A stretch of DNA of 64,000 nucleotides. It comes from Euonymus europaeus. Its lineage: Eukaryota; Streptophyta; Magnoliopsida; Celastrales; Celastraceae. The stretch spans positions 5,642,001 to 5,706,000 of the forward strand of contig OY756960.1 of the NCBI GenBank assembly GCA_963580455.1, given 5' to 3'. Position numbers and translations under genes: made by a program. Shown one piece after another: positions 12,892-23,939 of this stretch (positions are counted from its first letter, which is position 1; every line of letters begins with the position of its first letter). The notes beneath the pieces were generated by a model that was not told the origin of the DNA, ran no database searches, and worked only from the letters and a program-made list of their open reading frames with translations.

Positions 12892-13880
12892 TTATAAGCA
12901 TAAAAAACATACATAATGTATTACATCAAATAATTGCATGCATACATATACTAAATCATATAATCTCCACATCCTCCCGCATATCTTATTCTTCATAACA
13001 CTAAGCGGACGTCGCTTACCACTTTTAGGTTTCAGGTCATTCGAATGAAATGTCACTTGAACCGATGGAGTAACTGCACCCAATGCAAAAAATTTTAAAG
13101 AATAATCAATCCATTTCATGACATTCACATATTGACCCTCATTTTCAAAAGTCAAATATGCAAAGTGATGAAATGATTTAACCATATCATCATAACATTG
13201 CTGTTTAATTGTTGTTGACCAATTAGAGTAATTCACCTTGACCTGTGAATGACATCTTTTGGCATTCTTCCTCCATCGCCTACAAACATATATTAATGGT
13301 AGAGTGTATTCATCAGTCGCTATAAGCACAGTCAAAGCATGACGGCACAAAATACCCCTAGCCTCAAATCACAAACAAGTACAACTCACTTCTAGGCCAT
13401 TGTAAGAACCTGGAACATTACTTTCTTCCTCCCACTTTCTTTGAATACCAAATCTTCATTAACATAGTATAGCACATGATATGGTTGTTTCTTAATGGAT
13501 TTAATTCCACAGTATATCATTCTAATCAATTCATTCTGGAACTCAACAAACTTGTGTTTTGTATGCAAATTTCTAATTTGGTTCTCCATTTCATAAATTG
13601 TCGCACAATATATTTGCTTGTTCACCGATTCAAAATCAGTCAGCTTCTCTTTCTCAAATTTTTTTCACAATGCATTCTCATACTGCTCTACAAATTATTT
13701 TAGTGTAGTCTTTGAATTCATGTAGCCATCAAAGAACGCATTCATACTTTCACTACGATCGGCTGTCGACATTGTAGCCCAAAAATGTCTTAAAAAAAAT
13801 TGGAATCCACGTCTCCTTTTCAAATACAAATGAGAAAGTCAAGCATTCCCCTGCAATGCATGAGGCTAAATCAACATTCT
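12892..13880 (-). pseudogene. FAR1/FRS-like (MULE-derived) protein, C-terminal half
   Basis: On minus, from 13880 downward, the translation shows hallmarks of FAR1-related sequence proteins: WIPIFF, then MSTADRSESMNAFFDGYMNS followed by KTTLK and, after an in-frame stop, FVEQYENAL. Next come KHKFVEFQNEL and, after a frameshift, MCRHALTVLI with RWRKNAKR, which is the SWIM-like zinc-binding region (12.9-13.35 kb). These proteins derive from Mutator-like transposases. Stops and frameshifts show it is dead. The N-terminal and catalytic half is missing; Athila sequence abuts at about 13890. Confidence 0.8.
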
Positions 13881-13889
13881 CCATGTTTC

Positions 13890-15085
13890 TAATAAAAAAA
13901 ATATAAGATCACGTCACCTGGACTTAAGCTTGCCCAGAAAGAGCCATAATCTAGAGCTTTACACAAAAACTTTTTATCCCACAACGAAAGTTTTGCGAAC
14001 AATCTGCTTATCATGATAGTGTTTAGACCGCTCTTTGTGGAGTTTGGCATTCTCATAAGCTTCATGTTGGAACTCTTCAAGTTCATTTAGTTGTATCCGA
14101 CGCTTCTCTCCTGCATAATTTTTTCAAAGCTCGATAAGCGCGATGCTCCAACTCCACAGGTAGGTGACATGCTTTCCCATATACCAATCGGAATAGGGAC
14201 ATTCTAGTGGGGGTTTTATAAGCTGTCCGGTCATTCAAGAGTAAAGACCAATCTTTTTTGGTTGGCATCATAGTTTTATCAAGGATGGCTTTAATGTCTA
14301 TATTGCTCACCTTTACTTTGTCCATTTGTTTGAGGATGGTATGGAGTGCCAACACAATGAGTTATTCCATACTTCTTCATCAATGCTGCGAATGGATAAT
14401 TATTAAAGTGGTTGCCTCCATCACTAATGATGGCACGTGGTGTCCGAAATCAAAAGGAAATATTTTTCTACAAGAACTGCACAACAACTCGATGATCATT
14501 GGTTTGTGAGGGGATAACCTCGACCCATTTGGACACGTAAACAACACCAACTAAGATATACACAAAGCCAAAAGAACTAGGGAAAGGACCTATAAAGTCA
14601 ATTCCCCAAACATCAAAAATTCAATAACTTGAATGTTAGTTAACGACATTTGATCACGGCCATATATGTTTTCAATCCTTTGGCGCCTTTCACAACTTTT
14701 ATGAAAATTGCAAGCATCTTTAAAAATTGAAGGCTAATAAAAACCGACTTGAAATACCTTGAGGGACGTTTTCTTTGGTCCAAAATGACCGCCACAATCA
14801 TTGGAAGGACATTGCTTTTAAAATTTGTATTTGCTCATTATGGCCGTCAAGAAAACACTAATGACTATGTCTAGCTAATTTCTCCAACATTTGGTCAATA
14901 AAAGGCAATGGAAAGTGGGTTGCATTATCCAACTTCCTATAATATATGCACAACCTCCATCTCATAGTCATTCTTGTGGGGATCAATTCATTGTTCTCAT
15001 TCTTGATCACCATGATGCCACTATTCTTGGGAACTAGATGAATTGGGCTGACCCATTTTCTATATAAAATTGGGTAAATTTAAAA
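13890..15085 (-). pseudogene. Athila-type gypsy pol fragment (RT joined to integrase)
   Basis: Read on minus from 15085 down: the start of reverse transcriptase (WVSPIHLVPKNSGIMVIKNE, then RMTMRWRLCIYYRKLDN at about 14880-15065). An internal deletion joins it to the integrase core ([22 protein letters not shown] at about 14500-14600) and the late integrase (KTPTRMSLFRLVYGKACHL, then PVELEHRAYRA at 14090-14230). The final part, LWDKKFL..., reaches about 13890. RNase H and most of RT are gone and stops are frequent. GKACHLPVELEHRAY is characteristic of Athila/Tat-lineage integrases. Confidence 0.8.
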
Positions 15086-15089
15086 CTCC

Positions 15090-15970
15090 CTATCCATATG
15101 GCACTCTTGAATTGCAGCATGCAGATTCGGACCAGACATTCAAGGTCAATGGTATCATGTGAAACCTTATTCGGAGTCCAATCCACTTTTGACGAAGTAT
15201 TGCGCCTCAATGTGTTGACTCCCTAAAGGCATTTGCCTTTTGACCGATTGAAAACAATAAATTTAGCACTTCATGGGAGGTAACCCATGTGGAGGAGAAG
15301 CATCTTATTCGACATCTGCTACCAGCTAAGTCTCCTCATCCTTTTCTTTTATTACACATTTAATTTTCATCCTCAAAAAATTTAAATTATGTTCTTTTTC
15401 TTTCACATTGAGGACAATGTTGAATTCAAGTTTGGGGGGAGGAAATTTGTGTGTTGCGAAAAATTAAAAACATATGGTTTTGATTTTTTTAAGACTTGGC
15501 ATCCTTTGCATGATTATCATGACATGGTTTGATAGCTACTAGTGTATTTTCTAGCATGATTTGTTTGTGATGAAGGTCTACATAGTTTATATGTCATTTG
15601 ATCATTGAGTAGTCTGGTAAGAGTGTTTTAAAAATTCTGAGTGCATTGAATTTCATAACATAGTATAGCTAAAAGTTGCATTATACCATATGAAGTTAAT
15701 TGTGGTGTTTTGATTCTGTAAACATGATGATCCCTCCTCTTTCGATAAGCCTCCCCATCCTTATGATGTGTTTTGCATGTCAAATAAGTCATATAATATA
15801 GAATTCCATCATAAGTCTATTGGATGAGATGTTTAGAGGGAGATCAGTGTGGTTTAAGAGATTTTGAGAACGATTTTCAAAGGCCAGAAGTGATGGGTGA
15901 AAGTAGAGGTGCAAGTGATTTTCTACAAAATGTGTGACCTAAAAGTGACCTAAGTGTGATTGTATAAAAC
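15090..15970 (+). mobile_element. Athila 3' fragment (integrase tail and post-pol), copy 1
   Basis: Plus-strand sequence beginning with the end of an integrase (KTINLALHGR at about 15245-15280) and the untranslated stretch typical after Athila pol, including CACATTGAGGACAATGTTGAATTC and AAGTTTGGGGGGAGG near 15405-15445. The whole stretch is a diverged direct repeat of about 18640-19490. It lies head-to-head against the minus-strand pol fragment at 15085, so the locus is rearranged. Confidence 0.65.
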
Positions 15971-15979
15971 TTATCCCCT

Positions 15980-18790
15980 CACGGACTAATGATCATTGAA
16001 TTGTTGTTAAATTTCTACAAGATAATATTTTCTCTCGATTTGGGACACCACGAGCCATCATTAGCGATGGTGACAACCACTTTAACAATTATCTCTTTGC
16101 CACATTGATGAAGAAGTATGAAATTACTCATCGTGTGGGTACTCCATACCACCCTCAAAAAAGTGGATAGGTTGAGGTGAGCAATAAGGAGATCAAAGCC
16201 ATTATTGAGAAGACGGTAAATCAAATTCATAAAGATTGGTCTTTGCGCTTGAATGATGCATTATGGTCATATCGAACATCTTATAAAACACCTAGAATGT
16301 CCCCATTCCGTTTGGTTTATGAGAAATAGTGTCACTTACCAATGGAGTTGGAGCACCGAGCATATTAGGCCTGAAAAAAAATTAATTTGATATGAAAGAG
16401 GTTGGCAAGAAGTGTCATCTACAGCTGAATGAACTCAAAGAAATGAGGCTTGAGGCTTATGAGAAGGCCAATCTCTACAAGGAGCGTTCAAAGCATTATC
16501 ATGACAAACAACTTGTGAGAAAAACATTCTATGTAACACCCCGACCTAAATTACAGGAAATTTAGATTGAGGCATTTTACGAGAAAATTAGAGTAAAAAT
16601 TAGGATATATATAGAGGAAAACCTAAATAAGGGTCAAAGTAATCTTAGAGAATTATACAAGGAAAAATAAAATGTAAGAGCACAAGAATAATTCGAATTA
16701 GAGTTAAAATGAAATGTTATGAATTTTAGAAGTTAAATACGAACATGTAATAATAAATAAGTAATGGCAAGACAGTAAATAAATACAGGTATTTAGCATA
16801 ATTGAGTTGGTAACGGTAAAAGACTAATTGAAGGATTTAATTATATAAAAATCTTGGAATTGGCACGAAACCCGAGGATGCCCTAAGAACCAAAGGATGC
16901 AGCGCCTAGGGGGCGGCGGCAACGAAAAGGACCCTGGCAACCCCCGCTACCATTGGCGTCGATCCCGGTGTTAGATTGAAGAGCACGGGGAGAGAAGACG
17001 GAAGACACCACTTTCGGATCTAATGGAGGACTAAAAGGCAGTCAACGGAGGAGAAGAGTTTGCGGTGACGGAAATGGCGCGAGGTGATTTTGGTGAGGGG
17101 AGTTCGGTGGTGCCGTTTTCGGATCGAAAGGAGGCTTAGAGGACCGTCAACGGAGAGAGTAGAAGCCGCGATGGCAGCTACTTCGGTAGAGCGATTCTGG
17201 TTATTTTGACCACCAATCAGGTAGCCGTTTACATCGATGGATTCACCGAACTGCCCCCTTCCACCCAAGTGCGTGGTGAACTCCACCGCTGCCGTACCGG
17301 CAAATACCCGTGTTTTGGGTTGGACGGGTCTAATGGAACCCGCGTGGCTGGTGATCAGGTCAAAGACACCCGGTTGACTATGGGTTGTTGACCGGGTTTT
17401 TTGACCAGATTTGACCTAATTATTCAAGTTAATTTAAGAAATAGATATTAATAAATATGGGTATTATTGGATTGCAGGAATAAATTATTATACTGGGAAT
17501 ATTGGAATTTACAGAAGCTCACAGGGTAAGTAATACTCAACTGTGTTACGGAACTTTATGATCTATGAATTGTATGATATCTGTATTGATTGTGACGTTT
17601 TTCGATTGTATATAATAATGTCTGTACTTATTGTGATGATTATATAAGACTGAGTTTTTTTTGATGATTTGGGTATTCGTGAACTGTGAAATGACATGTG
17701 ATGATGTATAAAGGTAATGTTTTATGGTTGCACTGTATGAAGCATAGCATATCATTGCATACATGACATACGCATTAAAGAAAACCGTTTTTATGAACCA
17801 GGTACAACTGCTACAGGGAGGGTGTACTGAAAGGTTGAGGTTGAGGCTTAATGGATATGGAAATGACAATAGAAATGATTTTGACTGGAAAGTGTTCTTT
17901 GGTAGGACACCTAATTTAAGAAAAATCCCGACCGGTTGCTCTGTAGCAGTTTACCTAGGTTAAGGGCCCAAGTATTGGAAAAGTATTTAAATGGTTGACT
18001 GTTTAATAAAGATAACGTTCACGTGCATTCATGCATAAGTATTACTTGCTAGGCTTTAGCTCACTATGTTCCGTGATACAGGTATTGAATTTCTGATGAT
18101 TGAGCTGACATAGATGTTGGTGGCGGGACTGCGGATCCATGAGAAGGATGCTCATGTGCTGAAGTTAGGTGTTGTTAGTTCTTGACAAGATCAATAATTC
18201 TATTTGGGTTCATCGATTATTTCTAGTATTCAAATTATCATGAATAAATAAAAGTTAGAAAAATAAAATGAAGAAGTATGTATTGTACGACATTGCTTTA
18301 ATTACAGTCGTGAAATTATGATTCTTAAAAATTATCATTGAAATTAGGATAATTAAGTTGAGTTATTTAGTGAGTTTATTTAGTTAAAGTATTTAATTTT
18401 TATACTAGCAGTAATTAGGTTTCTCTGTAGATATATAGCAAATAGGTGGTATGATGGATAGGGATGTAACATAGGTAGCGTTCTAGTCTACGAGCCCATG
18501 AATTAGGGTTTTGTGGGACGAGGTGTTACATTCTATGTGGGGCAAAAGGTGCTGGTCTATAACTACAGATTGTGACTACTTCTAGGAAAGCTAAAATCAA
18601 AGTGGCATGGTTTGTACATTGTGAAAATGGTATTTCCACATGGAACCCTCGAGTTGAACCATGAAGATTCTGAACACACATTCAACGTTTATGGGCATCA
18701 AGTGAAGCCTTATTGGGAGTCCATTCCACTCATAAGGGACGACGTTATCCAACTTGATGGATTCCAACGTTATGTCTAGCTGAAGACAAT
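15980..18790 (+). pseudogene. Athila-type integrase, interrupted by a solo LTR
   Basis: Plus-strand integrase: KFLQDNIFSRFGTPRAIISD (catalytic Asp), NNYLFATLMKKYEITHRVGT, PYHPQ, then [20 protein letters not shown] and PMELEHRAY, up to KTFY at 16531. The 2 kb LTR unit D follows, and the frame resumes at 18531 with VGQKVLVYNY, GKLKSKWHGLYIVKMVFPHG and VKPYWESIPLI to about 18780. Stop codons near 16170, 16330, 16365 and 16440 show it is dead. The late-integrase signatures indicate the Athila/Tat lineage. Confidence 0.82.
16532..18530 (+). mobile_element. Solo LTR D, target duplication TTCTA
   Basis: 1,999 bp with termini TGTAACACC...GGTGTTACA (perfect 9-bp inverted ends), flanked by TTCTA at 16527-16531 and 18531-18535. 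It sits inside the integrase reading frame, which rejoins when it is removed. It has a GC-rich stretch (16860-17400) with an imperfect ~105-bp duplication (about 17012-17060 and 17118-17165). Similar sequence is present at 23.9-25.0 kb, next to a Tekay/Del-like gag, and at 31.6-32.9 kb. I therefore infer it is the LTR of a chromovirus. No internal region is present. Confidence 0.88.
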
Positions 18791-19905
18791 AAATTGAGCA
18801 CTTCATGGGAGGTAACTCATGTGGAGGAGGAGCATCTTATTCAACATCTACTACCATCTAAGTCTACTTATCTTTTTCTTTTATTGCACATTTAATTTTC
18901 TTCCTTGCAAATTCAAATTATGTTAATTTTTCTTTCACATTGAGGACAATGTTGAATTCAGGTTTGCGGGAAAGGGAATTTACGTGTTGCCGAAAATTGA
19001 AAACATATGATTTTGATTTTGTAGGACTTGACATACTTTGTTTGATTATCATGCTTTGATAACTGATAGTGTAAATTCTAGAATGATTTTTTTTGTAATG
19101 AAGATCTGCCTGGTTTTTACGTCATTAGATCATTGAATAGTCTGGTAAGAACCTTTTAAAAATTATGAGTGCAATGAATTTCATAACATAGTATAGCTAA
19201 AACTTGCATTATACCATTTGAAGTTCATTGTGGTGTTTTCATTCTGTGAACATGATGAAGGCATTCTTAGTTCAATTTGGCCTACCTTAGATGATAAGCC
19301 TCCTTATCCTTATGATGTGTTTTGCATGTCAAATGAGTCATAAAATATAGAATTCCATCAGAAGTCTATTGGATGAGATGTTCATAGTGATATGAGAATG
19401 GTTTAAGAAATTTTGAGAATGATTTTCAAAGGCTAGAAGTGATGAGTGAAAGTAGAGGTGTAAGTGATTTTCTACAGACTGTGCAACGTATGTGCAACAA
19501 ATCTGTGGCCTAAAAGTGACCTAAGCGCGACTTATGGCCTAAACAAAAAGCGGTGATTTATTTCCGAAGAGGAAGTTCCAGATTTTGCGACCTATGTGCG
19601 ACCTAAACATGACCTATGGCCCACACAAAAAGCAGTGATTTATTTTCAAAGTGAAGGATTTCAAATTGTGTGTGCCATGTGTGAGCGGAGTGCGGCCGGA
19701 AAAAATGTTACAACAATTGATCAAGGTAGGAGTTGACCAAAAATTTTGGGAAAAAAAGTTGAAATAAGGGTTTCTTAACAGAAGCGCCGCACAACATCTA
19801 AATTGTTTCTCTTCTTCTTCACTCTCTCTTCTTCCAAAGTTGCAAATCCTCATTTTTTTTCTCTTTTTCACCAAATTACTTGCTTATTCAAAAAGATTTG
19901 TGAGC
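18790..19905 (+). other. Athila post-pol spacer with 82-bp tandem duplication
   Basis: Non-coding continuation of the Athila element, directly repeating 15240-15960 in diverged form (CATTGAGGACAATGTTGAATTC at about 18936). At about 19510-19680 an imperfect duplication with an 82-bp period is seen (AAAAAGCGGTGATTTATT at 19545 and AAAAAGCAGTGATTTATT at 19627). A CTTCTTCTTC tract precedes the next ORF. Confidence 0.55.
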
Positions 19906-19910
19906 CAACT

Positions 19911-21110
19911 ATGTCTACAAGAGAGGCAAAGAGGAAGAATGTGGTGGCAAGTAAGAAGAAAGGGAAAGAAATAGGAGATTCATCCACCCATGTTGAAGGA
20001 GAGGAAGTCTTTGAGAAATTTATCTTTCCTGAAGCAAGGATTGAGTATGATGAAGTATGGCTCAAGAGAGCTTTCATGTGGAACATCACATAGAGATTGG
20101 GAACTTTCAACAAATGAGCTGGTATGAAAAATTGGAAGAGAGGGGTTGCCTTTCCAAGACCAATGTTCCTGGCATAGCAATTAAGCAAATAGTAGGTGAC
20201 GTTTGTGCTAATCTGGTTGTTAATGAGAATCATTGTATGGCTTATGTGTGTGGGAAGAAAATATTTTTTCAATCCTAAAAGGATTTCATCATAGTTGAAT
20301 TTGTCTGAGCCAATTAAGAAGCCTATATACAAATTTGGAGAATTTGGAACTTCTACTTCTGGTGTTGTTTGGACAAATTGAAGGGTTGTTGTGGAATTTC
20401 TGACGGCTAATGATGATGTGAATGCAAATAAAATTGCGATTTTGTATATTGACTTTTTGCAGCCCTATTGGTTATTGTCTCGTATTGTGACTAGGAATGT
20501 TATTTCGATGACTTATTTTTCTATTGTTAATGCAAAAACATGTTATTTGATGTATGTAATTATCTATGATATGGAGTTTTGCATGGCTAGCACAATTTAT
20601 AATCATATTGTTAAAGTTAAGATGGATAAGAAAGTTGGGAGTGCTTCCATTTGGGGTTCTAATTATTACTATATGTTTGAGTGAGGGAGTTGAAAAGGAG
20701 CAAAGTTATACATATAAGAAGAGGAAGGCACCTATGAACAGAACATGATTTGATAGCAGTGAAATGCAGCTTGTTAGGCAGTAGGCAGTAGTAGCAAAAG
20801 AGTAGCGACAGCTCTAGAGTCTCAAGTTGGGGGTTCTAAGAAAAATGATATTGGTACAGGGAGTGTTATCTTGGCAGATAGGTTTGAGATTGTTGAAGAG
20901 AGAGTGACTGATTTGGGGTTGAAGGTTGAGCATACTAGGTTTGTTCAGGGGCAAGAAGTATCTCGGTTAGAGCATCTTGAGTCTGTTGTGGACTCTCTCC
21001 AGATGACTATGGGCACGTAATTGCATGAGATTAGAGAAGCCCAGTAGTAGTTTGCAGCTCAATAGAGAGAGATGTTTAAAATGATTAGTGACTGGACTTT
21101 GTCGTGATCT
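19911..21110 (+). pseudogene. Athila env-position/accessory ORF, decayed
   Basis: An ATG at 19911 opens a lysine-rich start (MSTREAKRKNVVASKKKGKE), followed after a frameshift by WYEKLEERGCL and VNENHCMAYVCGKKIFF. This layout matches the plant transposon-associated ORF found between pol and the 3' LTR of Athila elements. Later segments read ISMTYFSIVNAKTCYLMYVI and, near 20860-21000, VEERVTDLGLKVEHTRF and SRLEHLESVVDSL, a likely coiled coil. Several stops show it is inactive. The function of such ORFs is not established. Confidence 0.5.
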
Positions 21111-21711
21111 TTTAGTCTTATTGTGATGATATAGTTGCTTTATTAATTCTCTCAGACTTTCTAGTCTTGATTAAGGTAGACAGAGTTAGGGATAGTTTTA
21201 TGATGGATGCCAATGTTTTTTTTTACTTGTTTGATATTTGCATGGCCATCATATATGCTTAATGAACCTTGCTTTTATCTAGCTTATATACATTTATGCA
21301 ACTTTCTCTTTCTCACATTGAGCTTTTCTTAGCCCTATTTTCTTGAGCACAATAAAGTCCTTCTAATTCATGGATGAGAATGTTTGCATAAGTAAGTTTG
21401 GTGGACATGCAAGCATAGGGCTACATGTGTGAATTCAAATGAGAGTAAACACCACCCCCTTAAACACTTGAATGAGAACTTCAAATTTCTACATATAGTG
21501 TGATTCCTAGTGATGTGGTTTGAAGGTGATATATAGGCTATGACAGTAGTAAACAAATTTATAATTGTGCAAATTACACTTAACAAAGCATTGCATTGAT
21601 TTGATGAGAAAGTATATGGCTTGCCAAGTTATGATGTTGTTTTTGAAAAGGGACACAAAAAAGCTTTGAAATTATTTTTCTTGAGTGTTTGTTTGAGGAC
21701 ATGCAAGGTTT
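21111..21711 (+). other. Athila 3' untranslated region
   Basis: AT-rich non-coding sequence between the accessory ORF and the polypurine tract. I see no gene in it. Confidence 0.5.
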
Positions 21712-21726
21712 AAGTTTGGGGGATTT
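21712..21726 (+). promoter_or_regulatory. Polypurine tract of Athila element
   Basis: AAGTTTGGGGGATTT immediately precedes the LTR start TGTTAGG. It is the plus-strand priming site used in retroelement replication. Confidence 0.7.
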
Positions 21727-22127
21727 TGTTAGGTGCAAAATTGTACCTATTTTTCTGGTCTTAAAGTATCTATTTTTATGATTTTTGATACCAAGTACTG
21801 CCCAAATTAGTATTTTATGAAAAGGTACAACTAGGGTGAAATAATGAGTAAAGCTATTTCTAGGAGTATGTGAGTTGGGTGCGACCTAATCGTGGCTACA
21901 AGGCACGAATCCAAGCTAATTTTCATCCATCGTTGAATTCATAATTTGATTTAAACTAGTTAATTTTGTAGCCATTAATAAAATAGTCTAAATAAGGTTG
22001 CACTATAGTTTGTCTTACGATTGGTTTTTAAAATAGTCCCTGTGGATTCGATCCCTTTCACTGTTACTGCCTTTCATCACTTGGATGGGTTAAAACCTAT
22101 CGGAATTTATTGTGATAATAATTATCA
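21727..22127 (+). mobile_element. Athila-type LTR, ~400 bp
   Basis: Starts TGTTAGGTGCAAAATTGTACC after the polypurine tract and ends near ATTATCA. The late part contains GTCCCTGTGGATTCGATCC (22036-22054), a usual feature just upstream of an Athila primer site. It is followed by a primer binding site rather than by flanking DNA, so one LTR serves as the 3' end of the element to its left and the 5' end of sequence to its right. Confidence 0.72.
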
Positions 22128-22137
22128 ACCAAGTTTT

Positions 22138-22156
22138 TGGCGTTGTTGTCGGGGAC
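22138..22156 (+). promoter_or_regulatory. Primer binding site, tRNA-Asp type
   Basis: TGGCGTTGTTGTCGGGGAC closely matches the usual Athila primer site (TGGCGCCGTTGCCGGGGA), which pairs with the 3' end of tRNA-Asp. The three differences are transitions. Confidence 0.72.
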
Positions 22157-22259
22157 TATTTAGTTTATTACTGGTTGTTTACACAACAATAGTGTTAATC
22201 TTAGTTGATTGAATTATTGTTACATCAAATTTATATTGTCTAATTTGTTTGTAGGTACC

Positions 22260-22420
22260 TATTTGTTTCATGCAGTGCAAGGTTAATAAGCGTTCTCATC
22301 ACGAACCGTAGGAGAAATTTGATAATGAGATTGAGAGAACAGCTAGACATTGTGACATAGGACAATAGAGGATAACAACAGACAGTTGGTCGATGGGAAT
22401 GTTGAAGCTGCCAAAGCTAA
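22260..22420 (+). pseudogene. Athila gag start, remnant
   Basis: Shortly after the primer site, SHHEP then EKFDNEIERTARH resembles the N-terminus of Athila gag. The reading ends after about 50 codons at a junction with an inverted LTR piece at 22421. Confidence 0.45.
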
Positions 22421-22562
22421 TGTAAGAAACAACTTTACTCATTATTTCATCCCAGTTGTACCTATTCACAAAATACTAATTTGGGCAGTACTTTGTACTA
22501 AGAATCATAGAAAAATAGGTACTTTAAGGCCAAAATAAAAAGGTACAATTTTGCACCTAACA
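22421..22562 (-). repeat. Inverted copy of the first ~140 bp of the Athila LTR
   Basis: Read on minus from 22562, the sequence starts TGTTAGGTGCAAAATTGTACC and follows the LTR at 21727 for about 140 bp. With that LTR it makes a large inverted repeat with an ~550-bp loop. The flanking pentamers do not match, so it is not a simple insertion. Confidence 0.8.
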
Positions 22563-22599
22563 ATGGTAAGTGAGAGATTATGATGTTTGATGATGAACA

Positions 22600-23330
22600 A
22601 AGTCACAATTTGAGCTCCAGTCAATCTAGGTTTTTCGGATGCAACAAAAAGATAAGCTTGCATGTTAAAAGGTAATTGGAAATCAATGATATCTCAAGCA
22701 TTAAGCCAAAAAAGAGTCACAATTTGTTTGGGCATGTGGATTTACCTTTTTGAGGGATAATCAAAACATTCTTGCTAGAGCAAGAAGAATCTGTCTTGGT
22801 GTTTGGGATGCAGATGTGATGCAAAGATATTTCTTGAGAATGAAATTTAATCTAATAATGATGGATTTTTCTCACTCATTGATTGGGATGTCGAGAGTTG
22901 CCTGAGGAACGTGTTCTAGGCTGATTCGCATAGAATGGCAGCATTTCTAGAGTTCGGTGATGTTATTACATATGATACGACATATCTCATGAACAAATAT
23001 GATGTCATTTATTCCTTTTGTGGGTATCAATCATCATGGTCATTTCATTATACTCGGATGTAGGCTCATATCAAGGGAAGACCCCAAGACCTTTGTTTGG
23101 CTATTCAATACTTGGCTAGCTTGCATAGGTGGTGTTCCCCCTCATGGTATTATCACTGAACAAGATGGGGCAATGAAGAATGCTATTGAGATTGTTTTTC
23201 AAACACTAGGCATAAACGGTGTTCATGGCATATAATGAAGAAGGTGTCCGATAAATTGGGGGATATGAAGGCATTATCTAGATATTGGGTGCAACTATAT
23301 ATGATTCTGAAAGTATAGACAATTTCCAAG
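22600..23330 (+). pseudogene. FAR1/FRS-like protein, MULE-domain fragment
   Basis: Plus-strand fragments match the central MULE transposase domain of FAR1-related proteins: QNILARARR, a YFLRMKFN segment, ADSHRMAAFLEFGDVITYDT then TYLMNKYDV, FVGINHHGHFIILGCRLISR, KTFVWLFNTWL, and IITEQDGAMKNAIEIVFQTL, followed by MKKV. Domestic FRS proteins are transcription factors; transposon relatives are MURA-like. Frameshifts (for example near 23000 and 23230) and stops show decay. The C-terminal half is absent. Confidence 0.8.
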
Positions 23331-23346
23331 GTAATTACATTGTGTT

Positions 23347-23645
23347 TCTTAGATAGTCAATGTATTATTAGATGGCATTCACATTTTTAATAATGTGTTA
23401 TAAAGAGATAGTGCAGTATTACACTGTCATTTCATGTTTTTACTTTGTCAACTAACACTTACATGTAAAGTGTCACTAGCCAATGCAATATAAGGTGATT
23501 ACATTTGTTTGTGTTTTTTGGACAGACAATGTACTATTATGTTGCATTCACATTTTTAATGTCATGTTACACAAAGACAGTGCAGTATTACACTGTCAAC
23601 TAACACCTAAATGTAAAGTGTCATTAGGCAATGCATTTTCTAATG
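23347..23645. repeat. Imperfect tandem duplication with palindromic GACAGTG motifs
   Basis: Two diverged copies of about 110-140 bp (starting about 23347 and 23525) share GCATTCACATTTTTAAT, then GTGCAGTATTACACTGTC and AAAGTGTCA(C/T)TAG. The core GACAGTGCAGTATTACACTGTC-like element is an inverted repeat. It follows directly after the FAR1-like fragment and is probably its subterminal sequence. Confidence 0.7.
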
Positions 23646-23939
23646 TGCATATATCGCCAATGCATTTATTACATCATAACTTTTGCTCATGTGCCTTTAT
23701 CTTTAAATGTTACTAAAATTTATATGTTAGAATGTTACTACAATGTAACATTGCACCTTTAAAAAAAAACAGATCCAGGCAACACTAGAAACCCATGATG
23801 AACATCTTACTGAAAAACAACTAAATTGCAACAATAAACTTTACATGAATTGAGACAAACCCTAGGCAACCCGTGAAGGAAATGGCAATGACGGGAGGGC
23901 AATTAAATGATACTAGTGGTGTTTGACAGTGAGACTAGT
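23646..23939. other. No feature recognised
   Basis: AT-rich sequence with a short oligo-A run at 23761. I see no gene. Confidence 0.4.

Noticed and set aside
17020..17391. Arg- and Gly-rich frames on both strands in LTR D
   Set aside because: They follow the local GC-rich repeat of a bounded LTR and match no protein family I know.
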